Positions 33,799 through 43,100 are shown, counted from the first letter of the stretch. The stretch is 64,000 nt of DNA from Sphingobacteriia bacterium (GCA_011390785.1 JAABRR010000017.1:1-64000); one strand, 5' to 3'. Made by a program: numbers and translations. Notes: a model not told the origin generated them from the letters alone.

Positions 33799-34650
33799 TT
33801 ATACCCCGCCATACGCGCTAAATCCGCCATCAACCGGAATTACAATGCCGGTAATGAATTTTGAAAGGTCGGAGAGTAGGTAAATAAGCGTTCCGTTGAT
33901 GTCTTCCGGGTTTCCGAACTTGCCCATGGGGGTGCTCGAGATGATCTTGTTGCCACGCGGTGTAAGATCACCGGTTTTTTCGTCGGTAAGGAGGAAACGA
34001 TTCTGGTTGGTAAGGAAGAACCCTGGTGCTATGGCATTAACCCTGATGCCGGTTTTGCCCAGATGCACGGCAAGCCATTGGGTAAAGTTGTTAATGGCCG
34101 ATTTTGCTGCAGAGTAGGCGGGGATTTTGGTTAAAGGCCTGAACGCATTCATGGATGAGATGTTGATCACAACACCCTCGCCCGATTCTATCATATCGGT
34201 GGTAAAGACCATGGTGGGAAGCAGGGTTCCCATAAAATTGAGATCAAATACTTTCTGGAATCCATCCAACTGCAAGCCGTAGAAGCTTTCTGCCCATATA
34301 TCTCCTTTTCCGGGAACGATCTCTTCTACCTTGGTGGTAGCCGTAGGAGCGTTTCCACCGGCACCATTAATAAGAAAATGTATGGGGCCAAACTTATCGT
34401 TGATTTGTTTTTTTGCTCCTTCCAATATTTCCTTGCTTAGCACATCGCCTGCAACACCCATGGTTTTTGTGTTGTATTTTTCAGCAATTTCCTGCGCCAG
34501 TTTCTCAGCAGATTCAAGGTTTCTGTCGAGGATAACCACATTAACCCCAACTGATGCAAGGGCATGTGCCATTGATGTTCCCAATACTCCGCCACCACCG
34601 GTGATTACGCAGGTTTTGTTTTTCAGGTGTTCAAAATTTGTATTTTCCAT
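33799..34650 (-). CDS. SDR-type D-mannonate oxidoreductase (fructuronate reductase role)
   Basis: 283-residue short-chain dehydrogenase: TGGGGVLGTSMA (cofactor loop, about 17-28), NGAGG (about 94-98), ISSMNAFRP with catalytic Ser and YSAAKSA (Tyr/Lys, about 178-182), end TGIVIPVDGGFSAYGGV. Located between the hexuronate repressor and uxuA, it fills the step fructuronate to mannonate, normally done by the unrelated, longer UxuB of the mannitol dehydrogenase family; no UxuB is present here. Function is inferred from context. The start is three bases after the repressor stop. Confidence 0.82.
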   Translation of the reverse strand: MENTNFEHLKNKTCVITGGGGVLGTSMAHALASVGVNVVILDRNLESAEKLAQEIAEKYNTKTMGVAGDVLSKEILEGAKKQINDKFGPIHFLINGAGGNAPTATTKVEEIVPGKGDIWAESFYGLQLDGFQKVFDLNFMGTLLPTMVFTTDMIESGEGVVINISSMNAFRPLTKIPAYSAAKSAINNFTQWLAVHLGKTGIRVNAIAPGFFLTNQNRFLLTDEKTGDLTPRGNKIISSTPMGKFGNPEDINGTLIYLLSDLSKFITGIVIPVDGGFSAYGGV

Positions 34651-34653
34651 TTT

Positions 34654-35733
34654 TTAATGATTTATGTAAAAGTCAATATTTTCTTTGGTTATAATATCTA
34701 TAGGTAAAAACTGATCTTTGTTGATCTGTTTTTTCATAAGCAGGTGGTTGAAAAGCGTCATAATGCTTTTGTATCCCTGCTCGCGGGGTTGCTGGCTGAT
34801 GAGAAAATCGATCGTCCCTTTTTTCAAATACTCCTGATTCTGTTCCAGCAAATCGTATCCTACCAGTTTAATGAAGGAAAGGTTGTTTTTCTCGAGCCAT
34901 TGGGCAATATGGAATACTTTGGAATTGGTAACAAAAATTCCTTTGTTTCGGCAACCGGACTCAGTGCCACCCAGATTTTGGGTTAGAACAGATTCGAGCG
35001 TTTCAGGTTCCTGAACGTTAATATTTATCGTTTTTAGTTTTAGATGGGAAGGGTTATGGGATAAGGCGAAATAGTCTCTGAATCCCTTTTCTCTGTTTAA
35101 TATATGGCTGTTTCCTCCCAACTGGCTAATAATGTTGATGATGAATATTTCAGCATTTTGAACCAGTCCGTAATTAAGTAGTTTAGCGGCAACCATACCA
35201 CTTCTGCCGGGTTCCTGGCCCACAAAAGCAATGTTGTTTTGATTTTCGATCTGGGTATTGAGAAATACTACGGGAATGCCCAGTTGGTTGAATTTGGGAA
35301 GTATTTCTTTGGTTTGCTCTGAGAACACCGGTGCTATTACAACCCCCGATGGTTTTGATTCGGCAATGGTTAATAGTTCTTTGCGAAATGCATTTCGATC
35401 AAAATACGGAAAGAAATGCTGATCGATGGTAATGCCAAAGTGTTTGATTTCGTTTAAGGCCTGCTCCAGACCTTCTGCCGGGCTTTTCCAGAAAAGATTG
35501 GCTTCATCTCCTTCGGGAATTAGTGAAGCAAACCGGTAATTCTTTTTGGAAGCCAGTGTACTGGCCAGAATATCGGGTTCGTAGTTCATTTCCCTGATGA
35601 TCTTCAAAACTTTTTCGCGGGTTTTGATAGCCACTTCGCCACGGTTATGGATCACACGGTCAACTGTTCCTGAAGAAACACCAGCCTTTTGCGCCACATC
35701 GGAGATTTTTACCCGTGTAAAATTGTTTTCCAT
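34654..35733 (-). CDS. LacI-family repressor of the hexuronate genes
   Basis: 359 residues. HTH VKISDVAQKAGVSSGTVDRVIHNRGEVAIKTREKV (about 8-42) followed by a substrate-binding domain (FASLIPEGDEANLFWKSPAEGLEQAL, PSGVVIAPVFSE, IPVVFLNTQI, IAFVGQEPGRSGMVAAKLL, LVGYDLLEQN). The GTVDRVIHNRG variant is typical of Bacteroidota repressors with a ribose-type effector fold. CGTG-type palindromes precede this gene and uxaE, so it probably represses itself with the SDR-uxuA-kdgK run and uxaE-uxaC, relieved by a uronate or fructuronate/tagaturonate (inference). Confidence 0.88.
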   Translation of the reverse strand: MENNFTRVKISDVAQKAGVSSGTVDRVIHNRGEVAIKTREKVLKIIREMNYEPDILASTLASKKNYRFASLIPEGDEANLFWKSPAEGLEQALNEIKHFGITIDQHFFPYFDRNAFRKELLTIAESKPSGVVIAPVFSEQTKEILPKFNQLGIPVVFLNTQIENQNNIAFVGQEPGRSGMVAAKLLNYGLVQNAEIFIINIISQLGGNSHILNREKGFRDYFALSHNPSHLKLKTININVQEPETLESVLTQNLGGTESGCRNKGIFVTNSKVFHIAQWLEKNNLSFIKLVGYDLLEQNQEYLKKGTIDFLISQQPREQGYKSIMTLFNHLLMKKQINKDQFLPIDIITKENIDFYINH

Positions 35734-35804
35734 AATTGAAGTTTTGATCGTTTGTTATATATGGGATCAAATAAGTGGTTCAAAGTTACACAAATAATTT
35801 AAAT

Positions 35805-35818
35805 CGTGTACGCACACG
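35805..35818. promoter_or_regulatory. Hexuronate LacI operator 1
   Basis: CGTGTACGCACACG, an imperfect palindrome around a central CG, 72 bases before the repressor start. TAACTTTG (35788-35781, minus) is a -7 element 16 bases downstream, so the operator covers the -33 region. Confidence 0.7.
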
Positions 35819-35878
35819 GAAAATATTTTTACTTGAATGAAAAGCAGTATGTGATTAAAATTAAAAGAAGTATAGGCC

Positions 35879-37282
35879 CTAATGCACCAGCGTAGCTACT
35901 GAACCGGGCAAAAGTTGTGTTTCAAAAAAACCTTCTCCTGATTTTACACCAATTTTCTGACTGGTGGAGGTGTCATTTAAAATGATCAGTACGATCTCTC
36001 CTGTAGGGGATAAAAAAGCTACATTGGGCAAGCCATCTAACTCGGTTGATGAGATTCTTACCGAGCCCGGTCGCACAAATTTAGATGCATGTGCGATAGA
36101 ATAATAGGCTACATTTCGTTCAATATTATTCCCATTAATGGTAATGGCGCCAAGGCATCGGGTGCAACCACCCGGTGTATGGGGTTGCTGGTTTGGGTCA
36201 GCAGCCAGGTTCCATTCAAGTACATTGCGGCACCAGTTGCGTGTGGCTCCAATGGTTAATTCTCTTATATGCCATGCCAAATCTCCGGCAAAATTTTGCG
36301 GATATCCAACCCATTGTTCGGTAAAGTATAGGTTTTTATCCGGATGTGCTTCGTGCACTTTGCTGATGTCGTTTACCGAACCACCATATAAATGAAAGGC
36401 AGTACCATCAATATATTGCCTGGCGTCTTCATCCGCCAGAACTTCCAGAGGATAGTCTATGCGGTCGGCGTTATGATCGTAGATAATAATTTTGGTTTCG
36501 ATACCATGTTTGCGAAATGCCGGCCCCAGGCTTTGTCTTATAAAAGCAGCCTGTTCATGTGCCTTCATCAAAAGGCTTGGGTTATTACCCGGATGAAGTG
36601 GTTCGTTCTGAACAGTAATGGCATCAATGGGTATATTTGCCTGCTCCATGGCTTGAATGTATTTTACAAAATAGAGTGCATAAGCATCATAATATTCCGG
36701 AAGAAGACTACCTCCAATAGAGTGATTGTTGGTCTTCATCCATAGGGGAGGAGTCCAGGGTGATCCCATTATTTTGATTTGGGGATTTATAGCCAGGATT
36801 TCCTGCAAGATTGGGATAAGATGTGGCTCTTCGGGTGCAATGGAGAAATTCTCCATGTCTAGATCAGTGGTGCCTGCCGGTATGTCGTTATAGGTAAAAA
36901 CACTGTCGCTAAGGTCTGAGGCGCCAATGCTAATTCGAAGGTAGCTAATGCCAATGGCATTGCCTTCTGTGTCAAAAAGTTCTTTGAGTATTTCTGCTCT
37001 TGCCATGGGGGCCATTTCATTCAGCAGTCGGGCACTTCCCCCTGTAAGGGTATAACCAAACCCATCGATGGTTTGATAGGTTTTTGATGGATCAATCTGG
37101 ATTATTGGGTCTGCGAAATTTTCCGGAATTGTACCCATCTTTATTGTTTCAATGGGCTGAAAAACAACCGTTTCATCAGCAAGTGTAAGCCAAACAGATA
37201 CATCATTGGTTTTTACAGTACAGGCTGAAAAGATCATCAGGGTTATTCCCGTACTAATTATTAGAAGTAGTTTTGAATTCAT
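35879..37282 (-). CDS. GH30 glycoside hydrolase, lipoprotein
   Basis: 467 residues, lipoprotein signal (MNSKLLLIISTGITLMIFSAC). GH30 landmarks: YQTIDGFGYTLTGGSA (about 69-84), YLRISIGASDLS, MGSPWTPPLWMKTN (about 172-185), ITVQNEPLHPGN (acid/base Glu227), AFHLYGG and LYFTEQWVG (nucleophile Glu322), then a beta-sandwich tail. GH30 enzymes of this subfamily cut beta-1,6-glucan or glucosylceramide-like bonds, others xylan; specificity cannot be set here. It lies between the repressor and uxaE, divergent from uxaE. Confidence 0.9.
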   Translation of the reverse strand: MNSKLLLIISTGITLMIFSACTVKTNDVSVWLTLADETVVFQPIETIKMGTIPENFADPIIQIDPSKTYQTIDGFGYTLTGGSARLLNEMAPMARAEILKELFDTEGNAIGISYLRISIGASDLSDSVFTYNDIPAGTTDLDMENFSIAPEEPHLIPILQEILAINPQIKIMGSPWTPPLWMKTNNHSIGGSLLPEYYDAYALYFVKYIQAMEQANIPIDAITVQNEPLHPGNNPSLLMKAHEQAAFIRQSLGPAFRKHGIETKIIIYDHNADRIDYPLEVLADEDARQYIDGTAFHLYGGSVNDISKVHEAHPDKNLYFTEQWVGYPQNFAGDLAWHIRELTIGATRNWCRNVLEWNLAADPNQQPHTPGGCTRCLGAITINGNNIERNVAYYSIAHASKFVRPGSVRISSTELDGLPNVAFLSPTGEIVLIILNDTSTSQKIGVKSGEGFFETQLLPGSVATLVH

Positions 37283-37681
37283 ACAATGCGGGTTTCGTTT
37301 AAATTATCAGGATTTAAATGTAATGGACTTTCAATTGTTTTAACTGGCAATAATCTATTGATATGAAGTATTGATGGTGCCTAATATGGACTCAATTAAG
37401 CGTTTAAACCAAAAGCAAAAGTAGTTGGATTTTATTTAAGAAGTAATGTGAAGTTCTTTCAGATATTCCGATTAGTTACGCGACCACTACACCTGACCCC
37501 GCCACTGAAAAATGATTTTCTTCTAAAGGTTCAGTCGCCCCGCCACCGCTTTAACATCATAATACTGGTTATGATACCTATACTGCTTTTAGCATCTAAA
37601 GCACCGGGGTGACAAGCAGGGCTGGTTCAAATAAAAGAATATTTAATTTTTGTCTGACCATTCGATTATTTTGTGTAATTT
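37283..37681. other. Divergent promoter region between GH30 and uxaE
   Basis: About 400 bases without a gene. TTTG (37649-37652) and TAATTTCG (37676-37683), 23 bases apart, resemble a promoter for uxaE, with the -7 element running into the operator. Two CCCCGCCAC blocks form a short direct repeat (37496-37545 region). No terminator or small RNA is evident. Confidence 0.35.
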
Positions 37682-37695
37682 CGTGGACGCACACG
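37682..37695. promoter_or_regulatory. Hexuronate LacI operator 2 (uxaE-uxaC)
   Basis: CGTGGACGCACACG, 13 of 14 bases identical to operator 1, ending 37 bases before the uxaE start. Both are followed by GAAAATAT/GAAATATAT-like flanks. Confidence 0.7.
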
Positions 37696-37732
37696 GAAAT
37701 ATATTATTAACCTAAAATACACCCTTAAAATT

Positions 37733-38980
37733 ATGCAAATCCCTAAGTATTCGTTTGGTGTTGGCGACAGGTTCGCCATGCAGGCAGAGGCCCAATTGAA
37801 AGCCATCCAGATGGCATCAGGCATTGGAGTAGAATTAACTCCGGTTTGGAATAAATCGAATCGTGAGCACATGACCATACACTCTGATCCGGAAGAAACC
37901 CGGGTTGCTATTGATAAGGCAATAAAAGACCTGGGCTGGGACAAGCCTTATTTTGCTGATGCTGATCATATCAATATGAGCAACGTTGATAAGTTTATTG
38001 ATCATTGCGATTTTTTCACCATCGATGTTGCCGATTATATTGGAAAAGCTGCATCTGATGAGGATATGGATGCTTTTGTAAAAGAAAATGATAATTATGC
38101 CGGTTATTTTACAGTACCGGGTATTCCTGATCCCATTTTGGTTTCTGTGGCCATGTTGAAAGATATAGCGCAAAAATTTTTATTTGCTGTTAAACAGGCA
38201 GGCATCATATACAGGCATATTGAGAGTAAAAAGGGTAAGGGCAATTTTGTTGCAGAAATAAGCATGGATGAAGTAGATGAAGCACAAAGTCCTATCGAAA
38301 TGTTCTTTATTTTGAGTGCCATAGCCGCAGAAGGCATTCCTGCTCAAACCATCGCACCCAAGTTTACCGGCAGGTTTAACAAGGGGATTGATTATGTGGG
38401 TGACCTGATTCAATTTGAGCAGGAATTTGAACAGGATTTACTGGTTCTGGATTATGCCATTAAAGAATTCGGATTGCCTGAAAATCTAAAACTCAGTGTG
38501 CATAGCGGGAGTGATAAATTCAGTATTTATCCCATTATGGGACGGTTGATCAAGAAGTATGACAAAGGGATACATGTAAAAACAGCGGGTACTACCTGGC
38601 TGGAAGAAGCCATCGGACTTTCTCTTGCCGGAGGCGAACCTCTGCAAATGATCAAGGATATTTACCGCGGTGGTCTTGACCGTTTCGATGAACTTTGCGG
38701 TCCATATGCCACGGTTATTGATATTGATAAATCTAAACTTCCTTATGCAGACGAAGTACAACAATGGGATGGGGAAACCCTTGCCAATACACTCAGGCAC
38801 ATTCCTGATCATCCGCAATTTAATCTGCATTTCAGGCAGTTAATGCATGTATCTTATAAATTAGCTGCTGAGTATAGCAATATTTATATTAACTTTCTGG
38901 CCGAAAACAAAGAACTGGTGGCAAAACAGGTAACAGAAAATATTTTCGACAGACACATAAAAAGACTGTTCAGTTTGTAA
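37733..38980 (+). CDS. uxaE: Tagaturonate epimerase
   Basis: 415 residues, the size of UxaE. Epimerises D-tagaturonate to D-fructuronate, which links galacturonate breakdown to the glucuronate branch so that altronate enzymes are not needed; none are present. Features: MQIPKYSFGVGDRFAMQAEAQLKA start, KPYFADADHINMSNVD with metal-binding Asp/His, IAPKFTGRFNKGIDYVGD, LKLSVHSGSDKFSIYP (His), HVKTAGTTWLEEA and HVSYKLAAEYSN near the end. Expressed from the operator-controlled promoter and followed by uxaC. Confidence 0.92.
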   Translation: MQIPKYSFGVGDRFAMQAEAQLKAIQMASGIGVELTPVWNKSNREHMTIHSDPEETRVAIDKAIKDLGWDKPYFADADHINMSNVDKFIDHCDFFTIDVADYIGKAASDEDMDAFVKENDNYAGYFTVPGIPDPILVSVAMLKDIAQKFLFAVKQAGIIYRHIESKKGKGNFVAEISMDEVDEAQSPIEMFFILSAIAAEGIPAQTIAPKFTGRFNKGIDYVGDLIQFEQEFEQDLLVLDYAIKEFGLPENLKLSVHSGSDKFSIYPIMGRLIKKYDKGIHVKTAGTTWLEEAIGLSLAGGEPLQMIKDIYRGGLDRFDELCGPYATVIDIDKSKLPYADEVQQWDGETLANTLRHIPDHPQFNLHFRQLMHVSYKLAAEYSNIYINFLAENKELVAKQVTENIFDRHIKRLFSL

Positions 38981-39100
38981 ATCAGGAAAGTGTTGTGATG
39001 AGGAACCCATTTTAATTCATTTTTCTGTAGCCTTTTACCTTATTTCGTTAGTTGACTTCACAACTTTAATCCTGAACGAATCAATCAGGAACTAAAAAAA

Positions 39101-40507
39101 ATGATTATGAAAAGCTTTATGGACGAGAATTTTCTTCTGCAATCCAAAGCAGCAGAAGAGTTGTATCACGGGTATGCCAAAGATATGCCCATTATCGATT
39201 ATCACTGTCATTTGCCCCCTGAAGAGGTGGGTAACGACCGCCAGTTCGAAAACCTAACCAAAATATGGCTGGATGGCGATCACTACAAATGGCGTGCAAT
39301 GCGGGCGGCAGGTGTCGATGAGAAATACTGCACAGGTAATGCTTCTGATTATGAGAAGTTTGAAAAATGGGCCCAAACCGTTCCGCAAACTCTTCGCAAT
39401 CCTCTCTACCATTGGACACACATGGAATTGCGCCGCCCTTTTGGAATTAATAAGTTGTTGAATCCGGGCTCTGCAAAAGACATTTACGAAGAGGCCACAG
39501 CCAAACTCAATACCCCAGAATTTAGCGCACGAAATATTATGCGCAAAATGAAAGTGGAACTGGTATGCACAACAGATGATCCGATTGATAATCTTAAGCA
39601 TCATATCAAGGCCCGAAAAGATGGTTTTGAAGTAAAGGTTCTGCCTACCTGGCGGCCCGACAAAGCGATGATGGTTGAAAACCCGGAAAGCTTTAATGCC
39701 TATATTGAGAAGCTTGAGAAAGCATCGAAAACATCGATTACCAAATTTGATGATCTGATTGCTGCACTCAGAAAAAGACACGACTTTTTTCATGAAAATG
39801 GTTGCAGGCTTTCTGATCATGGACTGGAAACCATGTATGCCGAGGATTTTACAGATCATGAAATAAAGACCATATTTTCGAAAGTAAGATCGGGTAAGTT
39901 ACTTAATCCCAGCGATGTGATGAAATTTAAATCAGCCATGCTTATCCATTTTGCCATTATGGATCATGAAAAGGGATGGGTTCAGCAATTTCACCTGGGT
40001 GCTCTTAGAAATAATTCAACCCGCATGTTTAATCAACTGGGTGCCGATAAAGGATTTGATTCAATCGGAGATTTTGAAATAGCGAAACCTCTTTCGCGCT
40101 TTTTCGATAAGCTCGATCTTGGGAACCGTTTAACCAAAACTATTCTTTACAATCTCAACCCGCGAGATAATGAATTGATTGCCACCATGGTGGGGAATTT
40201 TAATGATGGCACCGTTGCCGGGAAAATGCAATTTGGCAGTGGCTGGTGGTTTCTCGATCAGAAAGATGGAATGATAAGGCAACTCAATGCTCTTTCCAGC
40301 CTGGGGCTCCTTAGCCGGTTTGTAGGTATGTTAACTGATTCCAGAAGCTTTCTTTCCTATCCAAGGCATGACTATTTCAGGCGTATTTTGTGCAATTTAC
40401 TGGGTGCTGACATGGAAAACGGCGAAATACCCAATGACTTTGATCTGGTTGGATCGATGGCAAAAGACATTAGCTATAACAATGCTAAAGAATATTTTGG
40501 TTTCTGA
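39101..40507 (+). CDS. uxaC: Glucuronate/galacturonate isomerase
   Basis: 468 residues, full UxaC. Opens the hexuronate route: glucuronate to fructuronate and galacturonate to tagaturonate. Amidohydrolase-like TIM barrel with PIIDYHCHLPPEEV (metal His-x-His), a long helical insert (about 60-140), CTTDDPIDNLKHH, MLIHFAIMDHEKGWVQQFHLGALRNNSTRMF, NLNPRDNELIATMVGNF and MLTDSRSFLSYPRHDYFRR. The start may be 39101 or two codons later (MKSF). It lies 120 bases behind uxaE and is followed by a lipoprotein gene. Confidence 0.94.
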   Translation: MIMKSFMDENFLLQSKAAEELYHGYAKDMPIIDYHCHLPPEEVGNDRQFENLTKIWLDGDHYKWRAMRAAGVDEKYCTGNASDYEKFEKWAQTVPQTLRNPLYHWTHMELRRPFGINKLLNPGSAKDIYEEATAKLNTPEFSARNIMRKMKVELVCTTDDPIDNLKHHIKARKDGFEVKVLPTWRPDKAMMVENPESFNAYIEKLEKASKTSITKFDDLIAALRKRHDFFHENGCRLSDHGLETMYAEDFTDHEIKTIFSKVRSGKLLNPSDVMKFKSAMLIHFAIMDHEKGWVQQFHLGALRNNSTRMFNQLGADKGFDSIGDFEIAKPLSRFFDKLDLGNRLTKTILYNLNPRDNELIATMVGNFNDGTVAGKMQFGSGWWFLDQKDGMIRQLNALSSLGLLSRFVGMLTDSRSFLSYPRHDYFRRILCNLLGADMENGEIPNDFDLVGSMAKDISYNNAKEYFGF

Positions 40508-40567
40508 TTACCAATAAAGGTTAGATAAATTCTTTTTTATTCAGATTATAAACTATTTAAAGTATTA

Positions 40568-41434
40568 ATGAAAAATTACATGAAAAAGCACGTAATATTA
40601 TTATTAGCTATGTTTGCCATTCTGGCAAGTGCCTGCAATCAGGAACCCAAACCCCTTGTGCCCGATGTAGGAGTTGTTTCATATACTTTCCGGAATCAGT
40701 TTCAGGAGGATGTACCTGGCACTCTGGATATGATCAAGGAAATGGGATTTACCAACATCGAATTTTCCAATCTTTTTGGGCAAACTGCTGAAGACCTTCG
40801 CAAGATGCTTGATGAAAGAGACCTGGTATGCACTTCTTATGGCGTGAGTTATGATAAGCTTCGAGATGAAACCCAGAGTGTGGTAGCTGAAGCAAAAACC
40901 CTTGGAGCCAAATATGTTAGGATTGCCTGGATTCCCCACGAGCCGCGGGGCGAATTTAGCCTGGAAGCTGCCAATGATGCCATTGAAGTTTTTAATACTG
41001 CCGGAAAGTATTTGAGTGAGCAGGGGCTTTATTTCTGCTATCATAATCATGGTTATGAATTCAGACCTTATGGTGACGGGACGTTCTTTGATTATATCGT
41101 TGAGAATACCAATCCTGATTATGTAAGCTTTGAAATGGATATTCTATGGGTTGCACATCCTGGTGCCGATCCGGTGGCTTTATTGGAAAAGTATCCTGAA
41201 AGATTTAGGCTGATCCATCTTAAAGATTTGAAGAAGGGCGTTGAAGGAGATTTTTCTGGTGGAACTCCCAAAGAAAATGATGTTGTGCTGGGGACAGGGC
41301 AGATTGATATTCCTGCTGTTTTGCGCGCAGCACAAAAAACCAATGTGGAGCATTATTACATTGAGGATGAAAGCCCGGATGTTATTGACCGTGTTCCTGT
41401 TAGCAGAAGCTATATTTTGGGTATTACCGAATAA
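40568..41434 (+). CDS. Exported sugar-phosphate-isomerase-like TIM-barrel lipoprotein
   Basis: 288 residues, signal MKKHVILLLAMFAILASAC with lipobox, then a xylose-isomerase-like (AP endonuclease 2) TIM barrel: VSYTFRNQFQEDVPGTLDMIKEMGFTNIEFS, GAKYVRIAWIP, FCYHNHGYEF (metal His, about 156-165), FEMDILWVAHPGADPVALLEKYP, RLIHLKDLKKG and EHYYIEDESPDV. Intracellular relatives are sugar isomerases or epimerases; the lipid anchor puts this one outside the cytoplasm, so it may act on released sugars or ketosides. It is the last gene behind uxaE-uxaC. The second Met (MKKH) is the likelier start. Confidence 0.78.
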   Translation: MKNYMKKHVILLLAMFAILASACNQEPKPLVPDVGVVSYTFRNQFQEDVPGTLDMIKEMGFTNIEFSNLFGQTAEDLRKMLDERDLVCTSYGVSYDKLRDETQSVVAEAKTLGAKYVRIAWIPHEPRGEFSLEAANDAIEVFNTAGKYLSEQGLYFCYHNHGYEFRPYGDGTFFDYIVENTNPDYVSFEMDILWVAHPGADPVALLEKYPERFRLIHLKDLKKGVEGDFSGGTPKENDVVLGTGQIDIPAVLRAAQKTNVEHYYIEDESPDVIDRVPVSRSYILGITE

Positions 41435-41475
41435 AATTTCCTGTAAACCTGATAGATTTTTGGCAGTAACAATGA

Positions 41476-42180
41476 TTACTTTAACCTGCCGTGATACTTT
41501 TTCAGGTAATATTTGCTGAAAGAATGAAAAAGGTTGATGTCGTCCTTATCAAGGAGCATCAACCTTTCCATTATGCGGGAGTAAATAAGGTTATCGGGCT
41601 GCATTTCTACATCAGCAAGTATCTGGGCAGCTTTCTCTTTAATAATGGGGAGTTCAGGTTCAACGGGTTTTTGGGTGGTTTTTTTCTTAATATTCAATAT
41701 AAGCTTACTAAGGTATGTAGCATATACCATTACTGATTGAGCAAGGTTAAGCGATGGATATTTTTTGAACATGGGGATTGTTGAGAGCATATCGCACATA
41801 GCCAGTTGCTCATTACTAAGGCCCGACTCTTCCCCTCCAAATATTAATGCCACCTTATTTATAGTATTTCCTTTGGCTGTAATTATTTCCGGTAATTCTT
41901 CTGCCAGGTGGTAATTTTGAGCAATACTTCTTTTTTTTGCTGTAGAGCCAATGATAAGATCAAAATCGATAATGGCATCAGATAAGTGTGAAAACACACA
42001 TGCATTTTCAAGGATATCGAGTGATGCGTGTGCTGTTGCTTTTGATTTTTCTCCCAGATGATTGGCAAGTGGAGCCACCAGGAAAAGATTGAAAATCCCC
42101 ATCGTTTTTAAGGCTCTGGCGGCAGCTCCAATATTTTCTTCTCGTGCAGGGTTAACAAGAATGAATGTTAATTCAGGCAA
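41476..42180 (-). CDS. TrmJ-like tRNA/rRNA 2'-O-methyltransferase (SPOUT)
   Basis: 234 residues, TrmH/SPOUT knot methyltransferase of TrmJ type, which methylates the ribose of tRNA position 32 in known cases. Visible: FILVNPAREENIGAAARALKTMGI (motif 1 with N-I-G-A-x-A-R), DFDLIIGSTAKKR, VALIFGGEESGLSNEQLAMCD (motif 2) and IPMFKKYPSLNLAQSVMVYAT (motif 3, forming the S-adenosylmethionine knot). The extra C-terminal helical part (about 165-234) is also usual in TrmJ. A single gene convergent with the uronate operon; housekeeping. Confidence 0.88.
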   Translation of the reverse strand: MPELTFILVNPAREENIGAAARALKTMGIFNLFLVAPLANHLGEKSKATAHASLDILENACVFSHLSDAIIDFDLIIGSTAKKRSIAQNYHLAEELPEIITAKGNTINKVALIFGGEESGLSNEQLAMCDMLSTIPMFKKYPSLNLAQSVMVYATYLSKLILNIKKKTTQKPVEPELPIIKEKAAQILADVEMQPDNLIYSRIMERLMLLDKDDINLFHSFSKYYLKKYHGRLK

Positions 42181-42256
42181 TGCTAAATATTTCTTGATGG
42201 ATTATTCTAAGTATTTCAAACCGGATGTTAAAAGTTATTGGTAATCTTGTTCGTAG

Positions 42257-42982
42257 TTATTTACGTTGATTGATTACCTTCAAATAGCGGTCGCGTATTT
42301 CTTTTAGCTGATCAACTGTAAGATTCTCTCTGAAAACCCGGACAAGCTCTACAATATTTCCTTTTTCCATAAATGCAGCTCTTGCAGCATCAAAAAACAG
42401 CAACGATGTATCAAATTTTACTTCCTGGGTAACAGATCTAAACTCTTGCCAAGTTAAGCAATCATGAATTTCAAAAAATCCTCTATGATCATTTTCTCCA
42501 CCCTTGTAGAGCCCATCTATCAGGGGAATGATCTCCATAAATTTGCAGAGATAAATCATTCCCATTTGATTTTGAATCTTGCGATTGATTTTCTTTAACC
42601 TAATATTGTTTTTTTCAAATAATTCCTGAACCGTATGTATTTGGTTGTATCGTTTTAGGTTATGCATTCTGATTACATGATAATTCTCCTGCGCCACAGT
42701 AATGTTTCCGGGGGTTGCATCGAGATTTGGATAGCAATTAGACTTAATACTTTTTATAACCCGAAATAGTTGTTCCTGGTTATAAAACTGATCGAGTACC
42801 CAATAAAGATGTTCCGGTTTGTCTTCGCGCGGCTGGTCTGCATAATAACCAAAGAAAGGAGCAGTTGATTCCAGTATCATAATGTTAAGATCCAGGTTGG
42901 GGTCGTTTACAATAGATAAAGGTTCTTCTTTAGTAACCCAGCCAAATCTTTCAAATGCGATTTGTGTATTTATTGATTCCAT
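42257..42982 (-). CDS. Conserved hypothetical protein, cytoplasmic
   Basis: 241 residues without signal peptide or membrane segment, not recognised. Begins MESINTQIAFERFGWVTKEEPLSIVNDPNLDLNIMILESTAPFFGYY; the middle (about 70-140) is rich in basic and helical residues (FRVIKSIKSNCYPNLDATPGNITV, NNIRLKKINRKIQNQMGM). No catalytic motif could be identified. It is on the same strand as the TrmJ-like gene, 76 bases upstream of it, so cotranscription is possible. Its codon use looks like that of its neighbours. Confidence 0.6.
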   Translation of the reverse strand: MESINTQIAFERFGWVTKEEPLSIVNDPNLDLNIMILESTAPFFGYYADQPREDKPEHLYWVLDQFYNQEQLFRVIKSIKSNCYPNLDATPGNITVAQENYHVIRMHNLKRYNQIHTVQELFEKNNIRLKKINRKIQNQMGMIYLCKFMEIIPLIDGLYKGGENDHRGFFEIHDCLTWQEFRSVTQEVKFDTSLLFFDAARAAFMEKGNIVELVRVFRENLTVDQLKEIRDRYLKVINQRK

Positions 42983-43045
42983 TTTTTTGGGTATTTAGAG
43001 ATTCCTCAAGGGTTAATTAAATGCAAACATTAGATGGTTAGAAAA

Positions 43046-43100
43046 AACTGATTAATTAGGGAGATTGTTAAATATGGGAAAACTCCCTAATTAATCAGTT
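43046..43100 (-). terminator. Terminator downstream of mscS
   Basis: Perfect 18-bp inverted repeat (AACTGATTAATTAGGGAG at 43046-43063, complement at 43083-43100) with a 19-base loop, ending 15 bases after the mscS stop. On the minus strand the stem is followed by TTTTC. Confidence 0.8.

Noticed and set aside
43046-43100. Perfect 18-bp inverted repeat considered as insertion-sequence end or operator
   Set aside because: Its position just behind the mscS stop and the following T run on the minus strand fit a terminator better; there is no transposase nearby.
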